9,162 nt of DNA from Ilumatobacteraceae bacterium (GTDB lineage: Bacteria > Actinomycetota > Acidimicrobiia > Acidimicrobiales > Ilumatobacteraceae). Below are positions 1-6,774 of the stretch, piece by piece; position 1 is the first letter of the stretch, and every line of letters begins with the position of its first letter. The position numbers were made by a program, and so were the translations under genes. The stretch covers positions 1 through 9,162 of the forward strand of contig JAENVT010000571.1 of NCBI GenBank assembly GCA_016650435.1. The letters are read 5' to 3'. The notes beneath the pieces are model-generated. The model searched no databases, was not told where the DNA came from, and saw nothing but the letters and a program-made list of their open reading frames with translations.

Positions 1-1526
1 CCGCAGATCGGGTTGTTGGTACGCACCGCGATGGTTTGCACATCGATCGCCGGAAGGTGATAGGGCCCGCTGCTGTGGCCGGCAGCGCGCTCCAGGACCT
101 TCATCCCAACACTGGCGTATGCGCCGCTGTCGCCGATGCCGCGCACACGCAGTGCGGTGAGTTGCCCGTCGGCGGCGCAGCCTGCCCAGTACTCAAGGCG
201 AATCGGGTGTCGCTTGGCGTGGATCCGCAGGCTCTCTTCGCGCGACAACGTGCACTTCACCGGGCGGTCGAGCAGCCATGCGGCCAGCGAGGCGTGAACC
301 TGGTTGCTCATGTCTTCCTTGCCACCGAATGCGCCGCCGTTCGACACCAGCGTCACGGTGACCTGGTCGTTGCCAATGGAGAGTGCCCGGGCGATGTCGT
401 TGCGATCGTCCCACACACCCTGGCCACCCGAGTACACCTGCAGATGCCGGGCACCGTCGACGACCGTCGGAACGGCCAGCGAGCTCTCGGGTTCGAGGAA
501 CGCATGCTCGATGCGCTGCGTGTGGAAGACCTCGTGCACGGTGTGTGCAGCGGATGCCAGACCACCATCGACGTCGCCACGCGAGTACTCGCTGACGCTG
601 AGCACATTGGAATCGGTACCCCATACCGCGACCGGGGCATCTTCTTGCAAAGCTGCCGCGGCATCGGTCACCGGCGTCAGCACGTCGTAGCCGACCTCGA
701 CCAGTTCAGCAGCATCGCGTGCTTGCTGATGTGTTTCTGCAACCACGATGGCCAGCACATCGCCGGCGTAACTGGTGCGGCCGCCAATGGGGATCATCAC
801 CGGCCAGTCCTTGTGGATGATGCCCACCCTCAACTCGCCGGCGATGTCGGCCGCGGTGAACACCGCCACCACACCCGGTGCGGCAGCCGCGGCCGCTATG
901 TCGAACGACAGGATCTCGGCGCGGGCATGGGCAGTGAGATGCAGCGCGGCGTGCAGCATGCCGGGAATGCGTATGTCGTCGACATAGTCCCGGTCTCCCA
1001 GTGCCAGTTCGCCGGCTTCGTACTTCGCGCCCGCACCGCCAACTGTCGCGGCCAGTGCCGGTTCGAACTGCTTGCGCTTGGCGACGGCATCGATGGCTTC
1101 GAGGATCTTCACGTACCCGGTGCAGCGGCACAGGTGCGCGCCGAGGTGCCGGGCCATGTCGCTTGGTTGCAGGTCGGCACCCTTCTTGTCGATCTGGGCC
1201 TTGGCGCGCATAACGATCCCAGGAATGCAGAATCCGCACTGCAGGCCGCCGCACGCGGCGAACGCATCGGCGAACGCGGCCCGCTCTTCGGGTGCCACGC
1301 CCTCCAACGTCGTCACTGTCTTGCCGGAGGTCTTGGCGAGCGACTGCTGGCAGCTGACGATCGCCTTGCCGTCGATGTGGACGGTGCAACACCCGCATTG
1401 CCCGGACGGCGAGCATCCGTCCTTCGGCGAGGTCACGTCCAACTCTTCGCGCAGCGCGGCAAGCAGGTGCGGATGATCGTCGCGGACGGTCACCGCCTTG
1501 CCGTTGAGTTGGAAGTCGACGCCCAC
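1..1526 (-). CDS. Molybdenum hydroxylase (xanthine dehydrogenase / aldehyde oxidoreductase family), 3' end beyond window
   Basis: This is a molybdopterin-cytosine-dinucleotide hydroxylase that would oxidise a purine or aldehyde in the cytoplasm; the substrate cannot be read from sequence. The visible 508 residues are open to the left edge. Residues 1-60 form a plant-type [2Fe-2S] domain with Cys38, Cys44, Cys46-Cys47 and Cys59. Residues 80-150 form the helical second [2Fe-2S] domain, with CGGLQCGFC at 92-100 and LCRCTGY at 132-138. A hammerhead domain starts near 170, followed by the Mo-binding part with GGQG (367-370) and GGAFGGK (397-403). No FAD domain lies between, so the layout is that of Mop-type aldehyde oxidoreductase or of the proteins named selenium-dependent xanthine dehydrogenase; the stretch around GDSGAYASVGMKVLERAAG resembles the latter. 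The GTG start is fixed: an in-frame TGA lies five codons upstream with only CAA, AAT, GTA and AAT between. No Shine-Dalgarno is visible. It begins 12 bases after the ATPase gene stop and is probably co-transcribed with it. Confidence 0.9.
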   Translation of the reverse strand, partial: MGVDFQLNGKAVTVRDDHPHLLAALREELDVTSPKDGCSPSGQCGCCTVHIDGKAIVSCQQSLAKTSGKTVTTLEGVAPEERAAFADAFAACGGLQCGFCIPGIVMRAKAQIDKKGADLQPSDMARHLGAHLCRCTGYVKILEAIDAVAKRKQFEPALAATVGGAGAKYEAGELALGDRDYVDDIRIPGMLHAALHLTAHARAEILSFDIAAAAAAPGVVAVFTAADIAGELRVGIIHKDWPVMIPIGGRTSYAGDVLAIVVAETHQQARDAAELVEVGYDVLTPVTDAAAALQEDAPVAVWGTDSNVLSVSEYSRGDVDGGLASAAHTVHEVFHTQRIEHAFLEPESSLAVPTVVDGARHLQVYSGGQGVWDDRNDIARALSIGNDQVTVTLVSNGGAFGGKEDMSNQVHASLAAWLLDRPVKCTLSREESLRIHAKRHPIRLEYWAGCAADGQLTALRVRGIGDSGAYASVGMKVLERAAGHSSGPYHLPAIDVQTIAVRTNNPIC

Positions 1527-1543
1527 ATTTACATTTTGTCAAA
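1525..1543 (-). promoter_or_regulatory. AT-rich element at the ATPase/Mo-hydroxylase gene junction (possible regulatory site)
   Basis: On the minus strand the junction reads TTTGACAAAATGTAAATG, an AT-rich island in otherwise GC-rich sequence. It contains a TTGACA hexamer (1542-1537), a small inverted repeat ACA-AAA-TGT, and a start-stop pair ATGTAA just before the GTG start. TTGACA matches a sigma-70 -35 box, but a -10 box at normal spacing would fall inside the downstream gene, and none is convincing there. It could be an operator, or simply an unstructured, accessible ribosome entry site for a gene lacking a Shine-Dalgarno. Function is inferred only from base composition and position. Confidence 0.2.
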
Positions 1544-3419
1544 GTCCGGCCGGATTTGAAAGCAAGGCGTGTGAACGCCCTGCTTCCAGCGGGTGTGGGC
1601 CTGGGTCGACGGCGACTTGGGCGAGCACAGCGTCGCCGTCGCTGACCAACCACACCAACCCAGGTCGCGCCGGAATCGGTAGCCGCCGTGGCAGGACCAC
1701 GCCGACCAGATCACCGTCGAGATCGTTCGACGCCGCGGCGACGATGCCGAGCCTGCTACGGCGCACGACGCCGGTCCAGTGGCCGTAGCTCTGACGAAGC
1801 GAGTCGGGTTTACCGGTGGCGACGATCATCAAGCCGGGCCGCCGCGATGCCGCCAGCGCGGCTAGTGCGCCGCCGGCGTCGTCGACGAGTTCGGCGTCGT
1901 CGACAGCGATCAGCACGCGGCCGGTGGGCGGTAAGTCGTCGAGCATTCCGGCGAGTGACCGATGGCGATGGTGCTCATCGAGCACCGTGCGGCGCGGCGC
2001 GACCACGCGCCACCAACCGTCCGGGTACGCGTCGACCCACGCCCGCACGACGCGCTGCAGGGTTGTGCTCCGTCCCGACCGTGGTGGCCCGATGATCAAC
2101 ACGTGCTCTCCGTCGGGGACGTCGAGGTCGCAGACGTGACCGTCTGCGAATCGAAGCCCGATCGGTAGCAGCGAGTCGTCTCCGCGTTGCTCGGAAGAGG
2201 GCAGGTCCGCGGAGGCAAGAACTGCCGGCAGGCATTCGATGATCGCCGGACCGGCGCCGTCGGCGCAAGAGGGCAGCGGCAGTTTGCCGACCATCAACTG
2301 CGCCTCGAAACCGGTCGTCGCAATGAAGATTCGCCCCGGTATCGACCGCGGAACGTCTGCTGGCGTGACGCCAAGGCCAACCGAGTCGAGCGGATCGGTG
2401 AGGTGGAAGATCCATCGCTGGGCGAAGCGGGCCAGCACGCTGAACGGAACAGCCGCGACGTGGTCGACCGCGCCGACCATCACCACGTCGTGAGCGGGAC
2501 CGACGGCGAGGATCGTCTCGAGCATGTCGGATTCTGCGACCGTTTCGAGATCGTCGAGCGCGCCACGAACTGCATCGAGACCGTCGATCAGCACGACGAT
2601 CGGATGCCGAGGCACGGCTGGGTAAGCGATGCGGAGGGTGAGTTCATCGGCAAGGCGGTTGATCAGTCGGATGACCCGTTCACGCTCATGCAACCGCACC
2701 ACGCCACCACACCACGCGGACTGCTCGAAGATGGACAGCGCCTGCTCACCGCGACCGTCAATCACATATAGATGAGATTCGCTGCCGTTGGCAATGGCCA
2801 CCGTGCCGAGTAGCACCAGTGTCGATGTCACGCCGCTTCCGGCCGCACCGACCAGCAGGAGGTTGCCGTTAGCGCGATCCCACTGCAGCGGCATGACGCG
2901 TTGTCGGTCAGGGTCATCGACCATCCCGACGATTCCCTGGGTCACACCTGATTCATCAACCGGCAATCGCGACGCAAGCGGAGCCAGCCACGGCGAGGCG
3001 GGCGGTCGAGCGCCGACGAGCACGCACGCCTCGCGAATCGCGTCGACCAGCACATCGAGCTCGGTGCCACCGCCGGGCAGCGGCACCGTGCACCTCGCCG
3101 TTTGGAAGGTCAGCATCTCGTCGGGGCCGAGCCGCATCACGGCGCGGCCCGCCAATCCGCGAGGTATCGCCGCGGGCGCACCATCGCCGACGACATCGAT
3201 GGCGTCGGCTGTGTCATGCAACCGCAGTGCCAACCGCAGGTTGGTATTCGCACGGATGTCGTCGCTGATGACTCCGCTCGGACGCTGCGTTGCAAGGATC
3301 AGATGCACACCAAGGCTGCGACCGCGTTGGGCGATGCCCACGAGAGCATGCAGGAAGTCGGGCTGCTCGCTCACCAGCGCGGCAAACTCGTCGATGACCA
3401 CGACCAGGCGAGGCAGCAC
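1539..3419 (-). CDS. EccC/EssC-like FtsK/SpoIIIE ATPase, C-terminal part (separated by frameshift)
   Basis: This is the C-terminal 626 residues of a type VII secretion-like multi-domain ATPase. It opens directly on the Walker B strand of ATPase domain 1 (LPRLVVVIDEFAAL, residues 2-15) and continues with the FtsK-type segment RGRSLGVHLILATQRP (32-47). Domain 2 has a Walker A-like GAAGSGVT (191-198) with Val in place of the catalytic Lys, and a Walker B-like strand ending in Asp279-Gly280. Domain 3 has GPPRSGRS (444-451) with Arg in place of Lys, and a Walker B-like strand near Asp507-Asp508. Both later domains therefore look non-canonical, as is common in this family. GTG at 3419 is the only available start, and it sits inside a conserved domain, so this is most likely the downstream half of one broken gene, not an independent gene. 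It differs from the natural EccCa/EccCb split, which falls between domains 1 and 2. The stop (TGA 1541-1539) lies 12 bases before the molybdenum hydroxylase start. Confidence 0.8.
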   Translation of the reverse strand: MLPRLVVVIDEFAALVSEQPDFLHALVGIAQRGRSLGVHLILATQRPSGVISDDIRANTNLRLALRLHDTADAIDVVGDGAPAAIPRGLAGRAVMRLGPDEMLTFQTARCTVPLPGGGTELDVLVDAIREACVLVGARPPASPWLAPLASRLPVDESGVTQGIVGMVDDPDRQRVMPLQWDRANGNLLLVGAAGSGVTSTLVLLGTVAIANGSESHLYVIDGRGEQALSIFEQSAWCGGVVRLHERERVIRLINRLADELTLRIAYPAVPRHPIVVLIDGLDAVRGALDDLETVAESDMLETILAVGPAHDVVMVGAVDHVAAVPFSVLARFAQRWIFHLTDPLDSVGLGVTPADVPRSIPGRIFIATTGFEAQLMVGKLPLPSCADGAGPAIIECLPAVLASADLPSSEQRGDDSLLPIGLRFADGHVCDLDVPDGEHVLIIGPPRSGRSTTLQRVVRAWVDAYPDGWWRVVAPRRTVLDEHHRHRSLAGMLDDLPPTGRVLIAVDDAELVDDAGGALAALAASRRPGLMIVATGKPDSLRQSYGHWTGVVRRSRLGIVAAASNDLDGDLVGVVLPRRLPIPARPGLVWLVSDGDAVLAQVAVDPGPHPLEAGRSHALLSNPAGL

Positions 3420-5362
3420 TTCACTCGCAGGGAGACATCGTAGGCGGTGAGATCGGCGGCGGCGACTGTGCGCAACAACTGTTCGCGCCGCCGCAACTCG
3501 GCATGCAGGCTTCGCAACGCCCGGTTGGCAAGATGGTCGTCGAGATCGGTGACGACGCCGACCACATGCGGCAGGCGCGCGCAGGCGTCGAACGTCGAGC
3601 CTCCCTTGTAGTCGATCAAGACGAATGTGAGGTGATCCGGACTCGACGCGACCGCCAGCCCGACGACCAACGTGCGCAACAGTTCGCTCTTGCCGGCACC
3701 CGTGGTTCCGGCCATTAGGGCGTGCGGTCCGTCACGATCGAGGTCGATGTCGACCACACCGTCGCCGGCAACACCGATCACTGTGCGCGGCAGTGGGTCG
3801 CCGCCCGCCGCCACCCACGAGGCCGCGATGGCCGCTGGCTGGTGAGACTCCAGCAGCGTCAGCAACGAGACGTCGCGCGGGGTTCCGCCCGCGCCGCCCA
3901 ATGGGTCCTCCGGGTCGACAAGACCGCTGAGGCAACGCACCAACCTGGCCGCGCTTTGCTCGCTGATCCCCGCGCACCGCGCCTGAACGGGAAGTGAGGC
4001 AGTCGCGGCGTCAGCGTGCCACCGGGCATTCATCGGACCGGATAGATCGAGCAGCGACGTACACACGTGCGGGACGCCGTCGTCCGCGCCGACCAGGACG
4101 ATCAATGCGGTTGACCGGTCAGCGACGACAACTCGGCGCAACGGGCTGGTACGAGCGGCCAAGAGATGCGGCGTGTCGGTGATGACGACAAGATGAGGAT
4201 GTGGTGCAACGTCGTACTGGGCGACCGTCTCCAACAGCTCCGACTCGGCCACGACGGCAACGCGACCCGCGGCGGTGGTGGCATGGGGCAATTGTTCGAG
4301 CCAGTTCCAGCGAGCCGGCTCGGTCGTCACCACGACGGTGCGCACATCGGCCGGTCCACAGTTGGCGGCGAGCTGCAGGACGATCGACCGAGCGATCGAC
4401 CGTGTCCCTTCCGCCCCGCCACGCACAGCCAACCGGCATGTCGCTCCGATCTCGGTAACGAGGGCAAGATCGGCGAGGATCGCCATCGCGCCGAGGTCCC
4501 CGGTCGAGTCGTCGACACCAGCGATGTCGTCGAGACACGGGGTCCAGGCGACGCTCCCAAACCCGAGCGACACGACGAAGCCGTCGAGATGCGCCGCACG
4601 GCGTTCCCACAGATCGGAGGTCAAGCCCTCGATGGCGCGCCGCGCCGTCGCGGGCGTCGAGTCATTGGTTCGATGGTGGGCGACGTATTCGACGCGTTGT
4701 GCATCGACAGCCGACTCGAATCGGATCCGCTCCTCCTGTTGGTCGCGGGCGTCGCGGCGCCGACGGTGGAACAGACTGATTCGCTGACCACCCCATGTAC
4801 CGAACGCGACGATGGCGCCGATCGCACCGAAGATCATGAACATCGGCTGATGCAACAGCACTGCCACCAGACCGGCACCGGCCAGTGCTAACAACGCGGG
4901 GAGCACACCGCCACTGGCCTGACCGCCCGCCGGTCGATGGTTCGGCGGCTTCACCGGATCCGGGTTCCATATCGCCGGGGCTCGCGGACGGCGGACCACC
5001 ACACCCCCAGCCGGCGTCGCCGTGATGTTGGCCGGATCTGCGGCCTGACCAGCTGCTGTGAGATCGACCGGGCGCGCGGTGAGAACACTGTGACCGAGCT
5101 CCACACGGATCGCCCTCTCGATCGCGATCGAGCCGGCGAGGGCCTGTCCGTCGACGCGCACCGGCAATCGGCCGGTGAGTTGCCGAAGCGACGCGCCCTC
5201 GGCTGTGATCTCGAGCAGAAGGTGGTGGGGCTCGAGCGCAGGGTCGTCACAGCGTGCCGCAGCACCCTGGGCACGGCCGACGATGTGGACGCCCCTGCCC
5301 AGCCCAACCGCCCCACCAGCGTCGGGTCCGGCGACCCACGTCAATGTCCACATGTCTGTCAT
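3371..5362 (-). CDS. FHA-transmembrane-FtsK ATPase (EccC/EssC-like), N-terminal part
   Basis: This is the N-terminal part of a membrane ATPase of the type VII (ESX/Ess) secretion family, which powers export of small helical substrates. Numbered from ATG 5362, residues 5-94 resemble an FHA domain with Gly29-Arg30, although the usual Ser-x-x-His is replaced by a Pro-His-His at 45-47. Two transmembrane helices lie at about 153-171 and 173-190, followed by an Arg-rich cytoplasmic stretch. After a middle region, ATPase domain 1 carries a perfect Walker A GTTGAGKS (552-559) and the FtsK/EccC signature VLIDYKGGSTF (581-591). The last 19 or so residues after DVS (642-644) are out of frame; Walker B is found in the overlapping downstream frame. 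An FHA domain before the membrane helices resembles EssC of Firmicutes more than mycobacterial EccC. The start is uncertain: the frame extends to GTG 5410, but ATG 5362 places the FHA fold near the N-terminus; neither has a clear ribosome site. Confidence 0.82.
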   Translation of the reverse strand: MTDMWTLTWVAGPDAGGAVGLGRGVHIVGRAQGAAARCDDPALEPHHLLLEITAEGASLRQLTGRLPVRVDGQALAGSIAIERAIRVELGHSVLTARPVDLTAAGQAADPANITATPAGGVVVRRPRAPAIWNPDPVKPPNHRPAGGQASGGVLPALLALAGAGLVAVLLHQPMFMIFGAIGAIVAFGTWGGQRISLFHRRRRDARDQQEERIRFESAVDAQRVEYVAHHRTNDSTPATARRAIEGLTSDLWERRAAHLDGFVVSLGFGSVAWTPCLDDIAGVDDSTGDLGAMAILADLALVTEIGATCRLAVRGGAEGTRSIARSIVLQLAANCGPADVRTVVVTTEPARWNWLEQLPHATTAAGRVAVVAESELLETVAQYDVAPHPHLVVITDTPHLLAARTSPLRRVVVADRSTALIVLVGADDGVPHVCTSLLDLSGPMNARWHADAATASLPVQARCAGISEQSAARLVRCLSGLVDPEDPLGGAGGTPRDVSLLTLLESHQPAAIAASWVAAGGDPLPRTVIGVAGDGVVDIDLDRDGPHALMAGTTGAGKSELLRTLVVGLAVASSPDHLTFVLIDYKGGSTFDACARLPHVVGVVTDLDDHLANRALRSLHAELRRREQLLRTVAAADLTAYDVSLRVKCCLAWSWSSTSLPRW
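3417..3440 (-). other. Apparent frameshift joining the two halves of the EccC-like ATPase gene
   Basis: The upstream frame codes for conserved sequence up to ...LTAYDVS, then turns into unrelated, Cys/Trp-rich sequence and stops at 3373-3371. The -1 frame read from just after that point gives PASEVLPRLVVVIDEF, an ideal Walker B region. Adding one base to the GGG run at plus-strand 3430-3432 (CCC on the coding strand) restores a continuous frame of about 1,274 residues with no missing or repeated protein sequence. I see no slippery heptamer of the X-XXY-YYZ type at the site. Either one base was lost recently in the genome or it was dropped in sequencing or assembly. Confidence 0.8.
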
Positions 5363-5479
5363 GCCCAAACGAGGCACGGCGAGACGGCGCAGGCGGAAGC
5401 TCACCGCCACAACTTTTCGGGCGGATCTCTAGAAACGGCGGTACTTCGGAGTGCGGTGTGACCAGCAGTGAGACCACCG
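5363..5479. other. Divergent intergenic spacer (ATPase gene / sigma-like gene)
   Basis: The spacer of about 117 bases (57 if the longest start is used on each side) must hold the promoters of both flanking genes. I could not identify convincing -35/-10 boxes on either strand; the only local oddity is the palindrome TCTAGA at 5428-5433. The shared spacer makes joint regulation possible, but nothing in the sequence proves it. Confidence 0.35.
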
Positions 5480-6232
5480 ATGAGAGGCGAAGCGCACTGT
5501 CCGGCCGTGACATCCCTCCCCAATCACAGATACATCCTCACCAGACTGCAGCGCGAGTGGAACATGCTGAGCTGTCGCCGCTCGGCAGTTGCCCGGGCCA
5601 GCGCCTGGCAGCTGACACCACGGGCGCTCAGTTCCCTTGACGAGTTGCTCGTCCTCACCGGGCTTGGCACCGGTCCAGCGCATCCGTCGAGTGACGAAAC
5701 CTTGCGTCGGCTGGTGACGGTGGCGCGTCACGACGATCTCGCGGCGCGGGTGGTGCTGCAGCGGATGCTTCCCGGCCTCAGCAACTGCGCGAAGCGAAAC
5801 GCCGACGGCTTCGACACCCAACTCGATGCTCTCGACGAACTGCTGACAGAAGCGTGGACAGTGATCCGATCGTTCCCGATCGAGAGCCGCGATCGGTACG
5901 TAATCAAGAACCTGCTGCGCGATTGCGAGTACCGAGCCTTCGTCAAGGCTCGGCGACGAATGCTGGTGCATGAGCTCACAGATCCAGCGGATCTGGATCG
6001 AGCCGCGGACGTCGACGACGCTGGTGATGAACCGCTGGGGATCATCGTCGAGCTACTCGGCCGGGCCCGCTCCGCCGGGATGAGCGACGCCGACGTGGCC
6101 ATTGTCGTGACGCTGTTGAACACCGCTACCGTCAAGCAGGCAGCGGTCGCGCTCCGGGTCACCGACCGCACCGTCCGCAACCGCCGCGAGTCAGTCGTGC
6201 GCCAACTGCGGGCTTTCGCAGATGTGGCGTGA
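5480..6232 (+). CDS. Sigma-70-like helix-turn-helix protein (putative transcription regulator)
   Basis: This is a 250-residue cytoplasmic protein without signal peptide or membrane segment. The middle is helical: LVTVARHDDLAARVVLQRML (about 78-97), then LLTEAWTVIRSFPIESRDR (about 121-139) and a basic segment KNLLRDCEYRAFVKARRR, which together recall sigma region 2 only loosely. The C-terminal 35 residues (about 214-242, VKQAAVALRVTDRTVRNRR) form a convincing helix-turn-helix like sigma region 4 or a LuxR-type recognition helix. Hypothetical actinobacterial proteins with this arrangement are familiar to me from memory only. It might act as an alternative sigma factor or a DNA-binding regulator; the weak region 2 argues for caution. 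It is transcribed divergently from the ATPase gene and convergently with the phosphatase gene. I chose ATG 5480; GTG 5468 and GTG 5507 are possible, and the recognisable family similarity seems to begin near LTRLQREW, which even the latest start would include. Confidence 0.75.
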   Translation: MRGEAHCPAVTSLPNHRYILTRLQREWNMLSCRRSAVARASAWQLTPRALSSLDELLVLTGLGTGPAHPSSDETLRRLVTVARHDDLAARVVLQRMLPGLSNCAKRNADGFDTQLDALDELLTEAWTVIRSFPIESRDRYVIKNLLRDCEYRAFVKARRRMLVHELTDPADLDRAADVDDAGDEPLGIIVELLGRARSAGMSDADVAIVVTLLNTATVKQAAVALRVTDRTVRNRRESVVRQLRAFADVA

Positions 6233-6239
6233 CGGCGTA

Positions 6240-6761
6240 CTACTCGCTCTCGGTGACCAACCACTCCAGATGTTCGATCAGCGGTGGGATCGATCGTTCG
6301 ATCACGTCGAACATCTCCGCGTAGGCGCTCGGCGGCCGGCCCCACGGGTCGGCGATGTCTTCGTCGCCCGGCATCGCGAACGGATCCCACCGTCGCAGCA
6401 ACTGGATCTGTACGGGTTCGACCGAGGAATAGAAACCGAGGCGCGACTCTTCGCCGCCGCGCAACCGTTCGAGATCGGAGGCGTTGTCACGGTCCATGGC
6501 GATGATGAGATCGTGGCGGGCGAAGTCGTCGGGGTGGATCTGCCGACCGACGTGACCGACGTGGTACCCGCGCAGTCCCCCCTCATGGGAAGCCAGAGGG
6601 TGAGGTAGGTCCCCGATGTGGCCGCGGCCCGTCGAAGCCGAGTCGAACGTGACGTGCTCGGTGCCCTGCAGGCGGGCGCGGTGCGTCGCCACGGCGAGCG
6701 CTGCTGGGGATCGACAGTGATTGCCCAGGCACACGAAGAGCACGCGGAGAGGTTGCGGCAT
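6240..6761 (-). CDS. Low-molecular-weight protein tyrosine phosphatase
   Basis: This is a cytoplasmic phosphatase of 173 residues that would remove phosphate from tyrosine residues or small phosphate esters through a cysteinyl-phosphate intermediate. The N-terminal P-loop VCLGNHCRSP holds the C-x5-R motif with nucleophile Cys11 and Arg17, and DPW at 138-140 supplies the general acid Asp138. The body is slightly longer than the usual 150-160 residues. Only Cys11 and Cys16 are present, so the extra cysteine pair of thioredoxin-linked ArsC arsenate reductases, which share this fold, is missing. I chose ATG 6761 because the P-loop strand begins within ten residues of it and upstream codons overlap the copper ATPase gene. 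It lies 13 bases after that gene's stop on the same strand, so co-transcription is likely, though a functional tie to copper is not known. No clear Shine-Dalgarno is seen. Confidence 0.93.
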   Translation of the reverse strand: MPQPLRVLFVCLGNHCRSPAALAVATHRARLQGTEHVTFDSASTGRGHIGDLPHPLASHEGGLRGYHVGHVGRQIHPDDFARHDLIIAMDRDNASDLERLRGGEESRLGFYSSVEPVQIQLLRRWDPFAMPGDEDIADPWGRPPSAYAEMFDVIERSIPPLIEHLEWLVTESE

Positions 6762-6774
6762 ACGTAGCGCCGAT

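Noticed and set aside
1537..1542. TTGACA as a sigma-70 -35 box for the molybdenum hydroxylase gene
   Set aside because: At 17-base spacing the -10 position lies inside the coding region and reads TCGACT, and a transcript from there would lack the start codon.
36..1559. Long plus-strand open frame of about 507 codons opposite the molybdenum hydroxylase gene
   Set aside because: It mirrors the codon bias of the real minus-strand gene, has no recognisable domain and low-complexity composition, while the opposite strand encodes clear iron-sulfur and Mo-binding motifs.
706..1653. Minus-strand open frame of 315 codons overlapping the ATPase end and the hydroxylase start
   Set aside because: It is an alternative frame of the real genes with Arg-rich, motif-free translation.
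3371..3440. Programmed -1 ribosomal frameshift as explanation for the split ATPase
   Set aside because: The coding strand reads GAT GTC TCC CTG here; no heptamer allows tandem slippage and no obvious stimulatory hairpin was seen. A lost base explains it more simply.
1539..5362. Natural two-gene split like EccCa/EccCb of ESX-1
   Set aside because: That split falls between ATPase domains 1 and 2; here the break separates Walker A from Walker B within domain 1, and the halves overlap in different frames.
6240..6761. Arsenate reductase (ArsC, phosphatase-fold type) as identity of the phosphatase gene
   Set aside because: The P-loop fits, but the additional redox cysteine pair downstream is absent; only two cysteines occur, both in the P-loop.
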